A stretch of DNA of 24,401 nt from a virus, in IMG/VR virus record IMGVR_UViG_3300049489_000411, positions 1-24,401 of that record. One strand, 5' to 3'. The notes under the pieces were generated by a model that made no database searches, had not been told where the DNA came from, and saw only the letters and a list, made by a program, of their open reading frames with translations. A program made the translations under genes and the position numbers. Below, one piece after another: positions 1-6,993 of the stretch; the first letter of the stretch is position 1; the number at the start of each line of letters is the position of its first letter.

Positions 1-502
1 CCCTAGCGGCGGCCCAAGCGGCGTCCCAAGCGGCGGCCCCAGCGGCGGCCCCAGCGGCGGCCCAAGCGGCGTCCCTAGCGGCGGCCCAAGCGGCGTCCCA
101 AGCGGCGGCCCCAGCGGCGGCCCAAGCGGCGGCCCCAGCGGCGTCCCAAGCGGCGGCCCAAGCGGCGGCCCTAGCGGCGTCCCTAGCGGCGGCCCAAGCG
201 GCGGTCAGTTCCTCGGTCGTCGCCTTGCCGTGGGCGAATCTCTCTGCCACATCGCACGCCGCGAGCGAGCATGGGTCGGGTTCATCGATCGTCTTCAGTG
301 CCTCGCGCGCGCACCAGACAGCAAAAAGCCGGTTTGTACGGTCATCGAGCAGGTGCGTTGTGACCCAAATTCGATCTTCTGTCGGGACGTTTTCAAGGCG
401 CAGGACATCTACGACTGTGCCCGTCCAGTCCCCCGCGACTTTCGTCGCCGGGTCGTAGCAGGGCTTGAGAGCGCGGATATCGGCGAGAGTTAGGGTTTTC
501 AT
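1..502 (-). CDS. Ala/Trp-rich repeat protein of the 'putative immunity protein' (Imm-5-like) type, partial
   Basis: The frame is open from an ATG at 502-500 to the window edge, giving 167 visible codons; the C-terminus is missing. The first ~110 residues form a normal domain (starts MKTLTLADIRAL, contains FAVWCAREALKTIDEPDP and AACDVAERFAHGKAT). It then runs into a four-residue repeat of Trp/Arg/Gly followed by Ala/Asp-Ala-Ala. This architecture, a CARE..L segment, an AACDVAERFA segment and then Ala-rich tetrapeptides, matches phage and bacterial proteins usually labelled 'putative immunity protein'; I recognise it from memory only. The molecular function of that family is not known to me. 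The start overlaps the stop of the upstream 40-aa ORF (ATGA), so it is probably the last or a late cistron of the replication operon. The repeat probably folds as a long Ala-rich helix or helical array. Confidence 0.72.
   Translation of the reverse strand, partial: MKTLTLADIRALKPCYDPATKVAGDWTGTVVDVLRLENVPTEDRIWVTTHLLDDRTNRLFAVWCAREALKTIDEPDPCSLAACDVAERFAHGKATTEELTAAWAAARDAARAAAWAAAWDAAGAAAWAAAGAAAWDAAWAAARDAAWAAAGAAAGAAAWDAAWAAAR
5..205 (-). repeat. 12-bp tandem repeat encoding [W/R/G][A/D]AA
   Basis: Sixteen complete 12-bp units (plus-strand form AGCGGCGGCCCA) run from 5 to 196, with a partial unit to 205. The array continues beyond the left edge. Variation is confined to two places: GGC or GTC in the middle (Ala or Asp) and CCA, CCT or CCC at the end (Trp, Arg or Gly). 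The unit is a multiple of three, so gain or loss of copies keeps the frame open. Confidence 0.95.
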
Positions 503-621
503 AGAATCTCCATCACGGCTTTGATGAACGTCGCAGCGAGCAGCGCGATCTGACCGGCGGCGATCAGCTTGCCGAGCCACGCGGCGGGGTACGGTTCAAG
601 CTCCGAGTACAGGGCGTTCAC
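499..621 (-). CDS. 40-aa ORF resembling the N-terminus of a C5-cytosine methyltransferase (possible remnant)
   Basis: The ORF runs from a GTG start at 621-619 to a TGA at 501-499, with a GAGG ribosome site just upstream. The product contains ALYSELEPYPAAWLGKLIAA. It resembles the opening of phage Dcm-type cytosine methyltransferases (pattern ..YFNEIDPYAAQWLRNLIAAG, recalled from memory). After about 26 residues the similarity stops and a short hydrophobic tail, ALLAATFIKAVMEIL, follows. None of the later catalytic motifs (FxGxG, PCQ) is present. Its start overlaps the stop of the methyltransferase upstream (GTGA) and its stop overlaps the start of the downstream gene (ATGA), so the fragment is kept in a translated arrangement. 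It may be a decayed dcm gene or an unrelated small protein. Confidence 0.5.
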   Translation of the reverse strand: MNALYSELEPYPAAWLGKLIAAGQIALLAATFIKAVMEIL

Positions 622-1312
622 CGCGGCACCTCGTTAGTCCAAACAACCTCGGCTGTGCGGCGCGTCCCGCCCTTACCGGTGCAGCCTTTAGCATCCTTGT
701 GCTGTCGGAACGGAAGCCAGTCGGCACCGTCTTGTTCGCAGACGATCGTCTGCCCTTTCCGAGCCCTGCACCAAATCCCCAGCGCCGTGTAATCGATATC
801 CCTGTATTTGTAATGCTTCCCGCTGCGGTGATACGGCGGATCGACAAACCAGGTCGCCTCGATATCCGGAGCGCGCCACCAGTCAGTCTCAAGGACTTTC
901 CAATGGCGGATGCCCTCGACCTGGGAGGCGATCCGTTCGCGGATCTCTGGCCCCCAAGATGATTTTGGACGCCAGCCATCCCGCACCCATTTTGACGGCG
1001 TGGGGCGAGGCTCGGATGCCCCCCGTTGAGCCAAAATCCGACGAGGTATCGCGCGGCTTCCTCGCCGATTTCGTTGACGTGATCGACTTTAGACGGAAGC
1101 GCCATGATTGTGTCTGGCGATGCGCTGATGAGATACCGCCATATCGCCGCAATCTTAGGTGACTTTTCGATCAAGATAACCCTCCGCTCCGGATATCGCA
1201 TCGCGTACCCTGCCGCGCCAGCGAATGGCTCTACAATCGTCTCGCACTTCGGCGGAGGGTATGTCGGCGCAATACGGTACTTGCCGCCGAAGTAGTAGAA
1301 AAAGGGCTTCAC
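618..1312 (-). CDS. dam: D12-class DNA adenine N6-methyltransferase, interrupted by a -1 frameshift
   Basis: A GTG start at 1312 follows a GGGGAGG ribosome site. The first frame gives an N-terminal FGGK motif (residues 8-11, motif X) and EPFAGAAGY (28-36, the AdoMet-binding motif I). At the run of six C at 1019-1024 (Gly97-Gly98) sense is lost. The continuation lies in the -1 frame: ASEPRPTPSKW, then WFVDPPYHR with the catalytic DPPY at about 158-161, ending at a TGA at 620-618. One extra G in the run would restore a 231-aa protein of normal domain order. The restored stop overlaps the start of the next gene (GTGA), supporting that reading. The unshifted frame instead runs through nonsense sequence to 596. 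Sequencing error, phase variation, recoding and true decay all remain possible. The expected role is adenine methylation of phage DNA. Confidence 0.85.
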
Positions 1313-1494
1313 CTCGGCACCTCCCCGTTGCCCGAATCAATCCAACTCGGCGCCTCGCCCCACGCGGGCATGGCGCGGGAGATCGCCGATGCCTCGATGT
1401 CGGCTTCGATTCGGTCGAGCTGGTCAGGTCTTATCGAGCGCTGGGGTTTCGGCGATTCGCAGCAAAGGGCGTCGAAAGGATTTTTAGTCGTCAC
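1309..1494 (-). CDS. hypothetical protein, 61 aa
   Basis: The ORF has a GTG start at 1494-1492 that overlaps the TGA of the helicase gene upstream, and a TGA at 1311-1309 that overlaps the GTG of the methyltransferase downstream. The product is small and hydrophilic, with two adjacent cysteines (residues 11-12) and no membrane segment or motif I recognise. The support is positional: it fills the gap exactly between two real genes in the same style of GTGA overlap used across this operon. It may serve as a translational bridge or be a small accessory protein. Confidence 0.6.
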   Translation of the reverse strand: MTTKNPFDALCCESPKPQRSIRPDQLDRIEADIEASAISRAMPAWGEAPSWIDSGNGEVPR

Positions 1495-2687
1495 ATTAGC
1501 CTCGCGTCCGTTGATTTTGATTTACACACTCGCGCAATCGATTCGTCGACTTCGCTGCCGCAAATCATATGGGCAAAGCACGGCTTAGCCTGCCCTATCC
1601 TCCGTATCCTTGCCGCCGCCTGCTCGTTATCGGCTGGCGTCCAAGACAGGTCGTTAAAGACGACATGACTAGCGGCCGTCAACGTTACGCCCGTACTGAA
1701 CGCCCCGATCGTCGCGCATATCACCTTGAGCTGCCCGAGCTGGAACCTGGCAGCCTTCTCGTGACGCTCGCTCGCGTGAGTCGCCCCGGTGATTAAGCCG
1801 CCGCCGAGCGCCGACGCCAGCCTCGTCGCCGGTTCAACGTGGTCGCTGAATATGACTAGCTGGCCGACGCCTTCATCTATGAGGCCTTTGACATACTCGA
1901 CCGTAGCCGGGATCTTTAGGCACGCACTCGCCGCCTTGGCCGACGTGATCTTGCCGCCAGCCAAGTACGACTTGTAGGCGTCGTAGAGGTCGGGAACTCT
2001 CTCACAGTCGACGGCGACGGTCTTGTACGTCATGGGCGGCAGTTCCGGCAGGACGTCCTCGATGCGGTACTTAATGTACTTGTCTTTCAAGAGCGCCCGC
2101 AGCTCGTCGACGCGGTCGCGCCGAAGCGCCCCGTACTTACGTACCTTGGCACCCGACCGGATTCGCACCGTCTCGACCTCGCAGAAGTGAGACGAGAACG
2201 AATGATAGCCTCGCGTCAATCTCTCGCCGTTAACGTCCGGTGCGGGGCATAGACTGCAGTATGCCAAGAGCGCCCAGAAATCGTTGACGCGATTTTTTAT
2301 CGGCGTACCCGTCAGGCCGACAAAGTACGGCGGTATACAAGCCGCCAGCAGCGTATGAAAGAGATTCGACCGGGCGGCCGTCGGGGACTTGAGGTAGTGC
2401 GCCTCATCGGCTATCCAAAAATCATACGCCGCAAGATCGGCGGGCCTGAGTTTATGGAGCATAGAGTAAGCCTCGTACCTAAGGCCCATGCCCATTTCTC
2501 CGGCCTCGCGTGCCCAAGTGCCAGCAAGAAACGCCGGGCCGAACACGAGGACGTCCTCGTACCCGGCGCGACGTGCGGCCTCGAGCGCCATGCGACTCTT
2601 GCCTGTGCCCATATCGCTACAGTTGAGGCTGTAGCGATGTTCCACGTGGAACGCGGCGGCGATACCTTGGAAAGAATAGAGGCTCAC
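1491..2687 (-). CDS. SNF2/SF2-type DNA helicase
   Basis: This is a 398-aa protein from a GTG start. It shows SF2 helicase motifs in order: Walker A SDMGTGKS (24-31), DEAH (94-97), GLTGTPIKN (about 124-132), STGVTLTAASHVVF (motif V) and QAAARIRRIGQ (motif VI, with the arginines that contact ATP). The LTGTP, NDLSW and R.RIGQ signature is typical of SNF2-like phage helicases, which are shorter than chromatin remodellers. It probably unwinds or translocates on DNA during phage replication or recombination. It starts inside the stop of the PD-(D/E)XK nuclease gene (GTGA overlap), so the two are likely made together and may act as a helicase-nuclease pair, which is inference. Confidence 0.93.
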   Translation of the reverse strand: MSLYSFQGIAAAFHVEHRYSLNCSDMGTGKSRMALEAARRAGYEDVLVFGPAFLAGTWAREAGEMGMGLRYEAYSMLHKLRPADLAAYDFWIADEAHYLKSPTAARSNLFHTLLAACIPPYFVGLTGTPIKNRVNDFWALLAYCSLCPAPDVNGERLTRGYHSFSSHFCEVETVRIRSGAKVRKYGALRRDRVDELRALLKDKYIKYRIEDVLPELPPMTYKTVAVDCERVPDLYDAYKSYLAGGKITSAKAASACLKIPATVEYVKGLIDEGVGQLVIFSDHVEPATRLASALGGGLITGATHASERHEKAARFQLGQLKVICATIGAFSTGVTLTAASHVVFNDLSWTPADNEQAAARIRRIGQAKPCFAHMICGSEVDESIARVCKSKSTDARLM

Positions 2688-3547
2688 CCCTCGATCACCT
2701 TTATATCAGCCAGGTCGTCGGTGTACTTGCGGCCGTAACATGAGCTCCAGTAAATGCACGGCCGAAAGTACTTCATGCACTCGCCGTAGTTCTGCGGGTA
2801 GTAGGTCTTATCCTCGTGCGCCGTGATGACGGCTCTTACCCGTGAGTGCAGATCAGCTATCGGCCTCTCGTCAAGCAGGCGTCTTGGGATAGCGAAGTCG
2901 ATTGCCTTTACCGCCGACGACAGCCGGTTAATGAAGTCGCTTAGTGGCTCATCTTTCCGCTTAGACAGGCGCGACTTGGTTGTCAGCCTGTACCGGACGC
3001 CTTGGTAGAGGTCTGGGTCTAGCTCGAGGCCGGTGGCGAGCGAGTCGTGGTAATAGCTGTAGAGCGATAGCTGCGGGTGACGGATGAGCGACGGCACGAG
3101 CGACGGCGTATACGAGCCGGACGTTTTCATGTCGACGATCCACCAAGGCCCGCCGACCGTCTCCTCCATAACGGCGTCGACGATGCCAAAAAATTCCGGT
3201 CGGTCGATCACGACCTCGCACGCGGCGACGTGCAGGCCCGACCTCTCATGCATATCCCGATACCGGCCGAGCATGGCAAAGATCATCGGGACGTTGGCGG
3301 CGTCGACGCCGTGTTCGGCGCAGACGGCGGCGCAGCTCTCGTAGCCGTACCCAGTCAGCATATGCCGCGTGTTCTCAAGGCAGGCGTGGAAGGCCTTGCC
3401 GACTTTCAGCGCCTCGGCGTCTTCCTCGATATCCTCATCCGGCGCCGTCTTTCCGAGCTTCGCGTGCCAGTACTTCCTGGCGCACGACAAATACGTACCC
3501 ATAGACGACGGCGATAAGCCATCATACTTGCGCGTGAATCTTTCCAC
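2684..3547 (-). CDS. PD-(D/E)XK (RecB/Cas4-like) nuclease with probable Fe-S cysteines
   Basis: The protein is 287 aa from a GTG start at 3547, with GGAGGG upstream. Nuclease features appear in order: LSPSSMGTYLSCARKYW (11-27), GKAFHACLE with His54, GIVDAVME with Asp124, VDMKTS with Asp139 and Lys141 (the D-x-K core), and Q159LSLY163 (the QxxxY motif). Four cysteines, Cys22 before the nuclease core and Cys257, Cys264 and Cys270 after it, are spaced like the 4Fe-4S staple of Cas4 and AddB-type nucleases. It probably processes DNA ends during replication or recombination. There is no cas1 or CRISPR array nearby, so a CRISPR adaptation role is not supported. The SNF2 helicase follows directly, with overlapping stop and start. 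Confidence 0.9.
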   Translation of the reverse strand: MERFTRKYDGLSPSSMGTYLSCARKYWHAKLGKTAPDEDIEEDAEALKVGKAFHACLENTRHMLTGYGYESCAAVCAEHGVDAANVPMIFAMLGRYRDMHERSGLHVAACEVVIDRPEFFGIVDAVMEETVGGPWWIVDMKTSGSYTPSLVPSLIRHPQLSLYSYYHDSLATGLELDPDLYQGVRYRLTTKSRLSKRKDEPLSDFINRLSSAVKAIDFAIPRRLLDERPIADLHSRVRAVITAHEDKTYYPQNYGECMKYFRPCIYWSSCYGRKYTDDLADIKVIEG

Positions 3548-3576
3548 GTCGCGTCCCTCCGAGTTGTGAGTTGACG

Positions 3577-3966
3577 TTAGAGAGTAATGTCGTCGGCCGT
3601 CAGCGCCACTTCGGGCGCCGACTCCGCATGGCGCACCTTGGCGCCCGTATACTCGTCGTCAACTTCCAACTCGAAGTTATGTGCTTCTTTGCCCTTGAAC
3701 GCGCCCTTGGTCAGCATGTTCTTTCCGGCGTAGAAAACATTGCAGAGTGTAGCGCCGGGCGTGGCGTAGTTGTCGAGCTGCCAGTTGAGCTGGCCGGCCG
3801 AATTGAGTACGACAATCTCGCCGTTCTGCTGCTTAAAGACATGCTGCGTCCCGAACTTGCCCTCCTCGGGGCCGACGTAGACGCCCGCGTCGACGAGCTT
3901 CTGCCCTGGCTTGCACTCGTTGTACTTATAGTAGCGCCTCGCTCCGGACACTTTCTTAAACGCCAT
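3577..3966 (-). CDS. hypothetical replication-associated protein, possibly ssDNA-binding, 129 aa
   Basis: An ATG at 3966 follows AGGAGG at a good distance. The product begins MAFKKVSGARRYYKYNECKP and contains GVYVGPEEGKFGTQHVF, EIVVLNSAGQLNWQLDNY and a moderately acidic tail. Alternating short beta strands and its place between DNA polymerase and nuclease genes fit a small OB-fold-like DNA-binding protein. I cannot prove that: no named motif is present, and the tail lacks the usual acidic tip ending in Phe. An alternative is a polymerase or nuclease accessory subunit. It is one of the few genes in the block with its own strong ribosome site and no overlap, suggesting it is made in larger amounts. 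Confidence 0.75.
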   Translation of the reverse strand: MAFKKVSGARRYYKYNECKPGQKLVDAGVYVGPEEGKFGTQHVFKQQNGEIVVLNSAGQLNWQLDNYATPGATLCNVFYAGKNMLTKGAFKGKEAHNFELEVDDEYTGAKVRHAESAPEVALTADDITL

Positions 3967-3993
3967 GATTGCCTCCTTTGGCGGTTGTGGCTC

Positions 3994-5952
3994 TTAGATA
4001 AATTGGCGGTAGCGGGCGAGATCGGCCGCGCCTTTTTCGTCGACGTATTCCGTCATGATCTTTACCCCGTCGAGCAGGGCGGCGCCAGCGATTTTGCCGT
4101 ACTCGGGCGACCAGATATCGCCGTCGACGCGGATCATCGGAAACTCGCCGTAGTCTTTCGCGTAGAAGCCGAACGCCTCTTGCATGAGCGTTCTCAGAGT
4201 CGCCGCGTACCTGAAATCCCGGCACGGTATCTCGGCGACGATTGAATCATGCAGCGTATAGATAACGTCGAGGCCGGCGTCTTGCGCGATCGCGACGGCT
4301 TTGCGCATGACGACGGCGCCGAATCCCTGCACCGGGAAATTGCCGACTGACCTAATGTTGTCGTTATCGCCGTACATGCGCCAGCCGTCCGGTAGGCGCA
4401 GCTCGTCCTCAGTCTCGTACTCGGAGATCGTCGCCGACTTCCACTCCGCGTAGTCCGGGTACGTGTCATAGAACGTATCGATCAACTTTTGCGCCTCGGC
4501 CTCGTCGATCTTGAGGCGCGGCGCTAGGCCTTTGGCCGTCATGTCGTAGCTGATTCCTAGTACCAAGCCCTTACACTTGTCGCGTATGGCCTTGTGACTC
4601 TCTTTCGTCGCGTCGGCTGGCGCGAGTTTAGCTGCCTTGGCGAAGGCGAGATAGACGTCGCCAGATCGGTAGGCGTCCATCATCGCCGCGTCCTGCGACA
4701 AGACGGCGGCGATCAGGAACTCCTGGCTGGCGTAGTCCATACTGACGATCGCCCGGCCTTTCGGCGGCTTGATGAAAACTCTCATCCAATGCGACTTTAG
4801 CGGGATGAACCCCGCCGCTCCAGGCTGGCTGCGGCTTGACTGGCTGCCGTAGATGCCGAAGTACGGCCTAACGCGCCCATCGCTTCCGAGGTAGTCGTCG
4901 AATTTCTTTTTAGCGCCCGGCAGAAACCCGTTAAGCGACTGCTTAGCCTTGACGTAGCGGTAGTAGGCGCCGCCGAGGCCGGGCGAGGCGCCGTCGAACC
5001 AATCGCCGAACGCCTCTTTCGACAGAGACGGCCCGCGCTTTTCAGTCTGCCGCCAGTACGGCAGGCCTTGAGCGGCGATAAAGTCGCGCATAGCCTTTTC
5101 GTTAAGGCTGTAGCGCAGCTCCTTTTTGTTCCAACGAAACGGGCGCAGGTCGCTTGCGGCGTTGCACTCCTCGGCCGCTGATTTCAGTATCTCCCCGACG
5201 TTCGCTTTGAACCGCCCCAGACTCGGCACGTCGACCGGATAGCCGTGTCGGACCATGACGGCTGTTCGCCAGGCGTACTCGCCGCGCTGCAATGCCTCGG
5301 CAAGCCACTGCTCTTTGGGGTTAGAGCGCCGGACGTGCCGGGCGATCACGGCCTTTAGCAGCGCCGGTAGGTGCCTGACGTCCTCATCGCAGTAGGCCTG
5401 TATGCGGTCGGCCTCGGCATTTATCGCGTCAGAGTCGCCGGCAATGATTAGAGCTCTAACGGCCTCTTTCTCGGCCGTGTCGATCTTGACGCCGAGAAGT
5501 TTAAAGCAGGCAGCCGCGAGGTTGGCCGGCGCCTTTGAGTGGTCCTCGTCGTCGCCCTCGGCCCCGACGTCCCATTTAGACTTAGGCGGCGTCGTGCGTC
5601 GTACCTCGCCGCCGATTAGCTGGTCGCCGTAGGCCAAGGCGTGGTCGTGGTTGAGGAGCTGTCGGTACTCGAGATAGAGGTCAATAACAGGCATACGTTT
5701 AAAGGCGGGGTCGATCGTAAGGATCGACCGCGCCTCTGCCTCGGCGGCGTAGGCGACTAGCGTATAGCCGGCTTGGCTAATGTAGTTAAGGAACTCAAGA
5801 CAGTTCCGCCGTTGGCCGACGGTGCCGAGAAGCCAGAACCGGCGTTGCATAACCTCGACGCCGTCGACATAGCAGAGGGCCGACGCGCAGACGAGGTTGA
5901 GATCACGCTCAGTCGTCTTGTTGAACTCGAAATCGATAAAGCAAGGTTTCAT
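3994..5952 (-). CDS. polA: family A DNA polymerase (3'-5' exonuclease plus polymerase)
   Basis: This is a 652-aa replicative polymerase. The N-terminal DEDD exonuclease shows FIDFEF (Asp7, Glu9) and YCDEDVRHL (Tyr187, Asp191). The usual Exo II aspartate seems replaced: the matching segment reads AYAAEAEAR (68-75). Polymerase motif A is SMDYASQEF (Asp406, Glu411). Motif B on the O helix has Arg457, Lys461, Leu465 and Tyr469. Motif C is LHDS (His568, Asp569). Aligning R-x3-K-x3-x-x3-Y with E. coli Pol I puts Leu465 at position 762. There is no 5' nuclease domain, as in T7-like enzymes. The ATG at 5952 lies inside the preceding 70-aa ORF (44-nt overlap) and has no close ribosome site, so translation probably depends on that ORF being read. 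Confidence 0.97.
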   Translation of the reverse strand: MKPCFIDFEFNKTTERDLNLVCASALCYVDGVEVMQRRFWLLGTVGQRRNCLEFLNYISQAGYTLVAYAAEAEARSILTIDPAFKRMPVIDLYLEYRQLLNHDHALAYGDQLIGGEVRRTTPPKSKWDVGAEGDDEDHSKAPANLAAACFKLLGVKIDTAEKEAVRALIIAGDSDAINAEADRIQAYCDEDVRHLPALLKAVIARHVRRSNPKEQWLAEALQRGEYAWRTAVMVRHGYPVDVPSLGRFKANVGEILKSAAEECNAASDLRPFRWNKKELRYSLNEKAMRDFIAAQGLPYWRQTEKRGPSLSKEAFGDWFDGASPGLGGAYYRYVKAKQSLNGFLPGAKKKFDDYLGSDGRVRPYFGIYGSQSSRSQPGAAGFIPLKSHWMRVFIKPPKGRAIVSMDYASQEFLIAAVLSQDAAMMDAYRSGDVYLAFAKAAKLAPADATKESHKAIRDKCKGLVLGISYDMTAKGLAPRLKIDEAEAQKLIDTFYDTYPDYAEWKSATISEYETEDELRLPDGWRMYGDNDNIRSVGNFPVQGFGAVVMRKAVAIAQDAGLDVIYTLHDSIVAEIPCRDFRYAATLRTLMQEAFGFYAKDYGEFPMIRVDGDIWSPEYGKIAGAALLDGVKIMTEYVDEKGAADLARYRQFI

Positions 5953-6121
5953 GCCGTTGGTCCGATGCCTCTTTGTAGGCTTTGTCCAGTTTTTGATTGA
6001 TTAGGTAGTCGATTTCCTCGGCCTGGTATTCTTCGTTTGAGGCCGGGTGTCTATAGTAGTTGTCTCGAATCTGCAAGAGCAGATCTAGCGACAGGTACTT
6101 AGTCGGCTTTCGCAGCGTCAT
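5909..6121 (-). CDS. hypothetical protein, 70 aa, overlapping the polymerase start
   Basis: The ATG at 6121 overlaps the stop of the methyltransferase gene (ATGA) and the frame runs 44 nt into the polymerase gene. The product is charged and predicted mostly helical (LSLDLLLQIRDNYY, AEEIDYLINQKLDKAYKEA), with no cysteine cluster or membrane segment. I do not recognise it. The overlap at both ends and the lack of a good ribosome site for polA suggest that its translation delivers ribosomes to the polymerase start. It could also encode a small polymerase partner. Confidence 0.7.
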   Translation of the reverse strand: MTLRKPTKYLSLDLLLQIRDNYYRHPASNEEYQAEEIDYLINQKLDKAYKEASDQRHETLLYRFRVQQDD

Positions 6122-6993
6122 TTCCCGTTCCAGTAGAGGCGCTCGACCGCTACACCAAGTGATTTTTGATCGGACAGAACTCGCTTATTTACTTTGTAGA
6201 CCTCGCGGAATCTTGCGTCCGGCAAGCTGTAATCTGAGATAAAGACAGGCGCGTCGATATTGGCTGCCCAATCGTAGAATTCGGCGTGGTTAAAAGGCGC
6301 CCCATAGCCCGCTGCCCCGCGATACGGCGGATCGCAATAGACCACTGAATTAGGCAGGATCGGAACGCATCGGTAGTCCCTTGCCGTAAGTTGTAGCTGC
6401 TGTAGCTGCTGTAGCTGCTGTAGCTGCTGTAGCCGCTCTAGCTGCTCTAGCTGCTGTAGCTGCTTTAGCCGCGCTACGTCGCCATATTTACGCTTCACCG
6501 CCCGTCGAAGGTACAGCCTACGCTGCGTCACTGTCGCCATGCTCTTTGGCCAACTGCTGACACCCAATATACTTGACGCCGTCTCGTCGAAAACTCCGAA
6601 TACCACGGCCATATGCAGCGACTTTTTGTTCGCCTCTATATCCGCACCAAATAGGTATGTTTTTTGGCCGTTCCCGAACGACCAGATAACGGCAGTGTAG
6701 GCGCAGGATCCCTTCCGGGCGTGGAATTCCTCTCTTGAAACCCACGGCGGCAAGAATCTGTCGTAGCTGAATTCGCCAGCTATCGCCTGTTTTATGAGGT
6801 CGACGACGCCAGGCTTGATTTCGTTGTAGTGAAAATTTTTGTACCTATCGGCCTTTCGAAGTAGCAAGTAGTGCGTCATTGCAAACCCGCCGCCGAACAG
6901 GTCGTAGAAATTGTCCGCTGCTGGGAGGTTCATAGCGATGGACGCCGCAATGCCGCTTTTTGATCCACGGTAAGGAATGCCGTACTCGCTCAT
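6118..6993 (-). CDS. D12-class DNA adenine methyltransferase with Leu-Gln repeat insert
   Basis: The protein is 291 aa from an ATG overlapping the upstream stop (ATGA). Motif X appears as YRGSKSGIA (8-16), motif I as FYDLFGGGFAM (29-39) and catalytic motif IV as VVYCDPPYRG (217-226). Between the substrate-recognition region and motif IV lies a stretch (about 176-201) of nine Leu-x-x triplets such as LQQ, LEQ and LER. The first ~170 residues and last ~90 look like a normal enzyme, so the insert is probably a surface loop or helix. The role is adenine-N6 methylation of phage DNA, probably to evade host restriction. It is only distantly similar to the other methyltransferase of this operon, so the two may modify different sites. 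Confidence 0.92.
   Translation of the reverse strand: MSEYGIPYRGSKSGIAASIAMNLPAADNFYDLFGGGFAMTHYLLLRKADRYKNFHYNEIKPGVVDLIKQAIAGEFSYDRFLPPWVSREEFHARKGSCAYTAVIWSFGNGQKTYLFGADIEANKKSLHMAVVFGVFDETASSILGVSSWPKSMATVTQRRLYLRRAVKRKYGDVARLKQLQQLEQLERLQQLQQLQQLQQLQLTARDYRCVPILPNSVVYCDPPYRGAAGYGAPFNHAEFYDWAANIDAPVFISDYSLPDARFREVYKVNKRVLSDQKSLGVAVERLYWNGK
6392..6472 (-). repeat. 9-bp tandem repeat inside the methyltransferase gene
   Basis: Nine consecutive 9-bp units with plus-strand consensus TGTAGCTGC fill 81 bp exactly. Units 1-4 and 8 are identical; the others differ at one or two positions. Each unit encodes a Leu-x-x triplet (LQQ, LEQ, LER, LKQ). The period keeps the frame, so slippage would change loop length without breaking the enzyme. 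Confidence 0.95.

Noticed and set aside
5-205. CRISPR or origin iterons in the 12-bp array
   Set aside because: The units are contiguous without spacers, in frame, and translate as a regular tetrapeptide in an open gene.
225-493. Plus-strand frames at the left edge
   Set aside because: They are antisense to the repeat protein gene, whose minus-strand translation is clearly domain-like.
2684-3547. Cas4 as part of a CRISPR system
   Set aside because: The nuclease is Cas4/RecB-like, but no cas1, cas2 or direct-repeat/spacer array is present; phage replication genes surround it.
3571-4245. 224-aa plus-strand frame opposite the 129-aa gene and the end of polA
   Set aside because: It is a shadow of GC bias. 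The minus-strand genes have motifs and ribosome sites; this frame does not.
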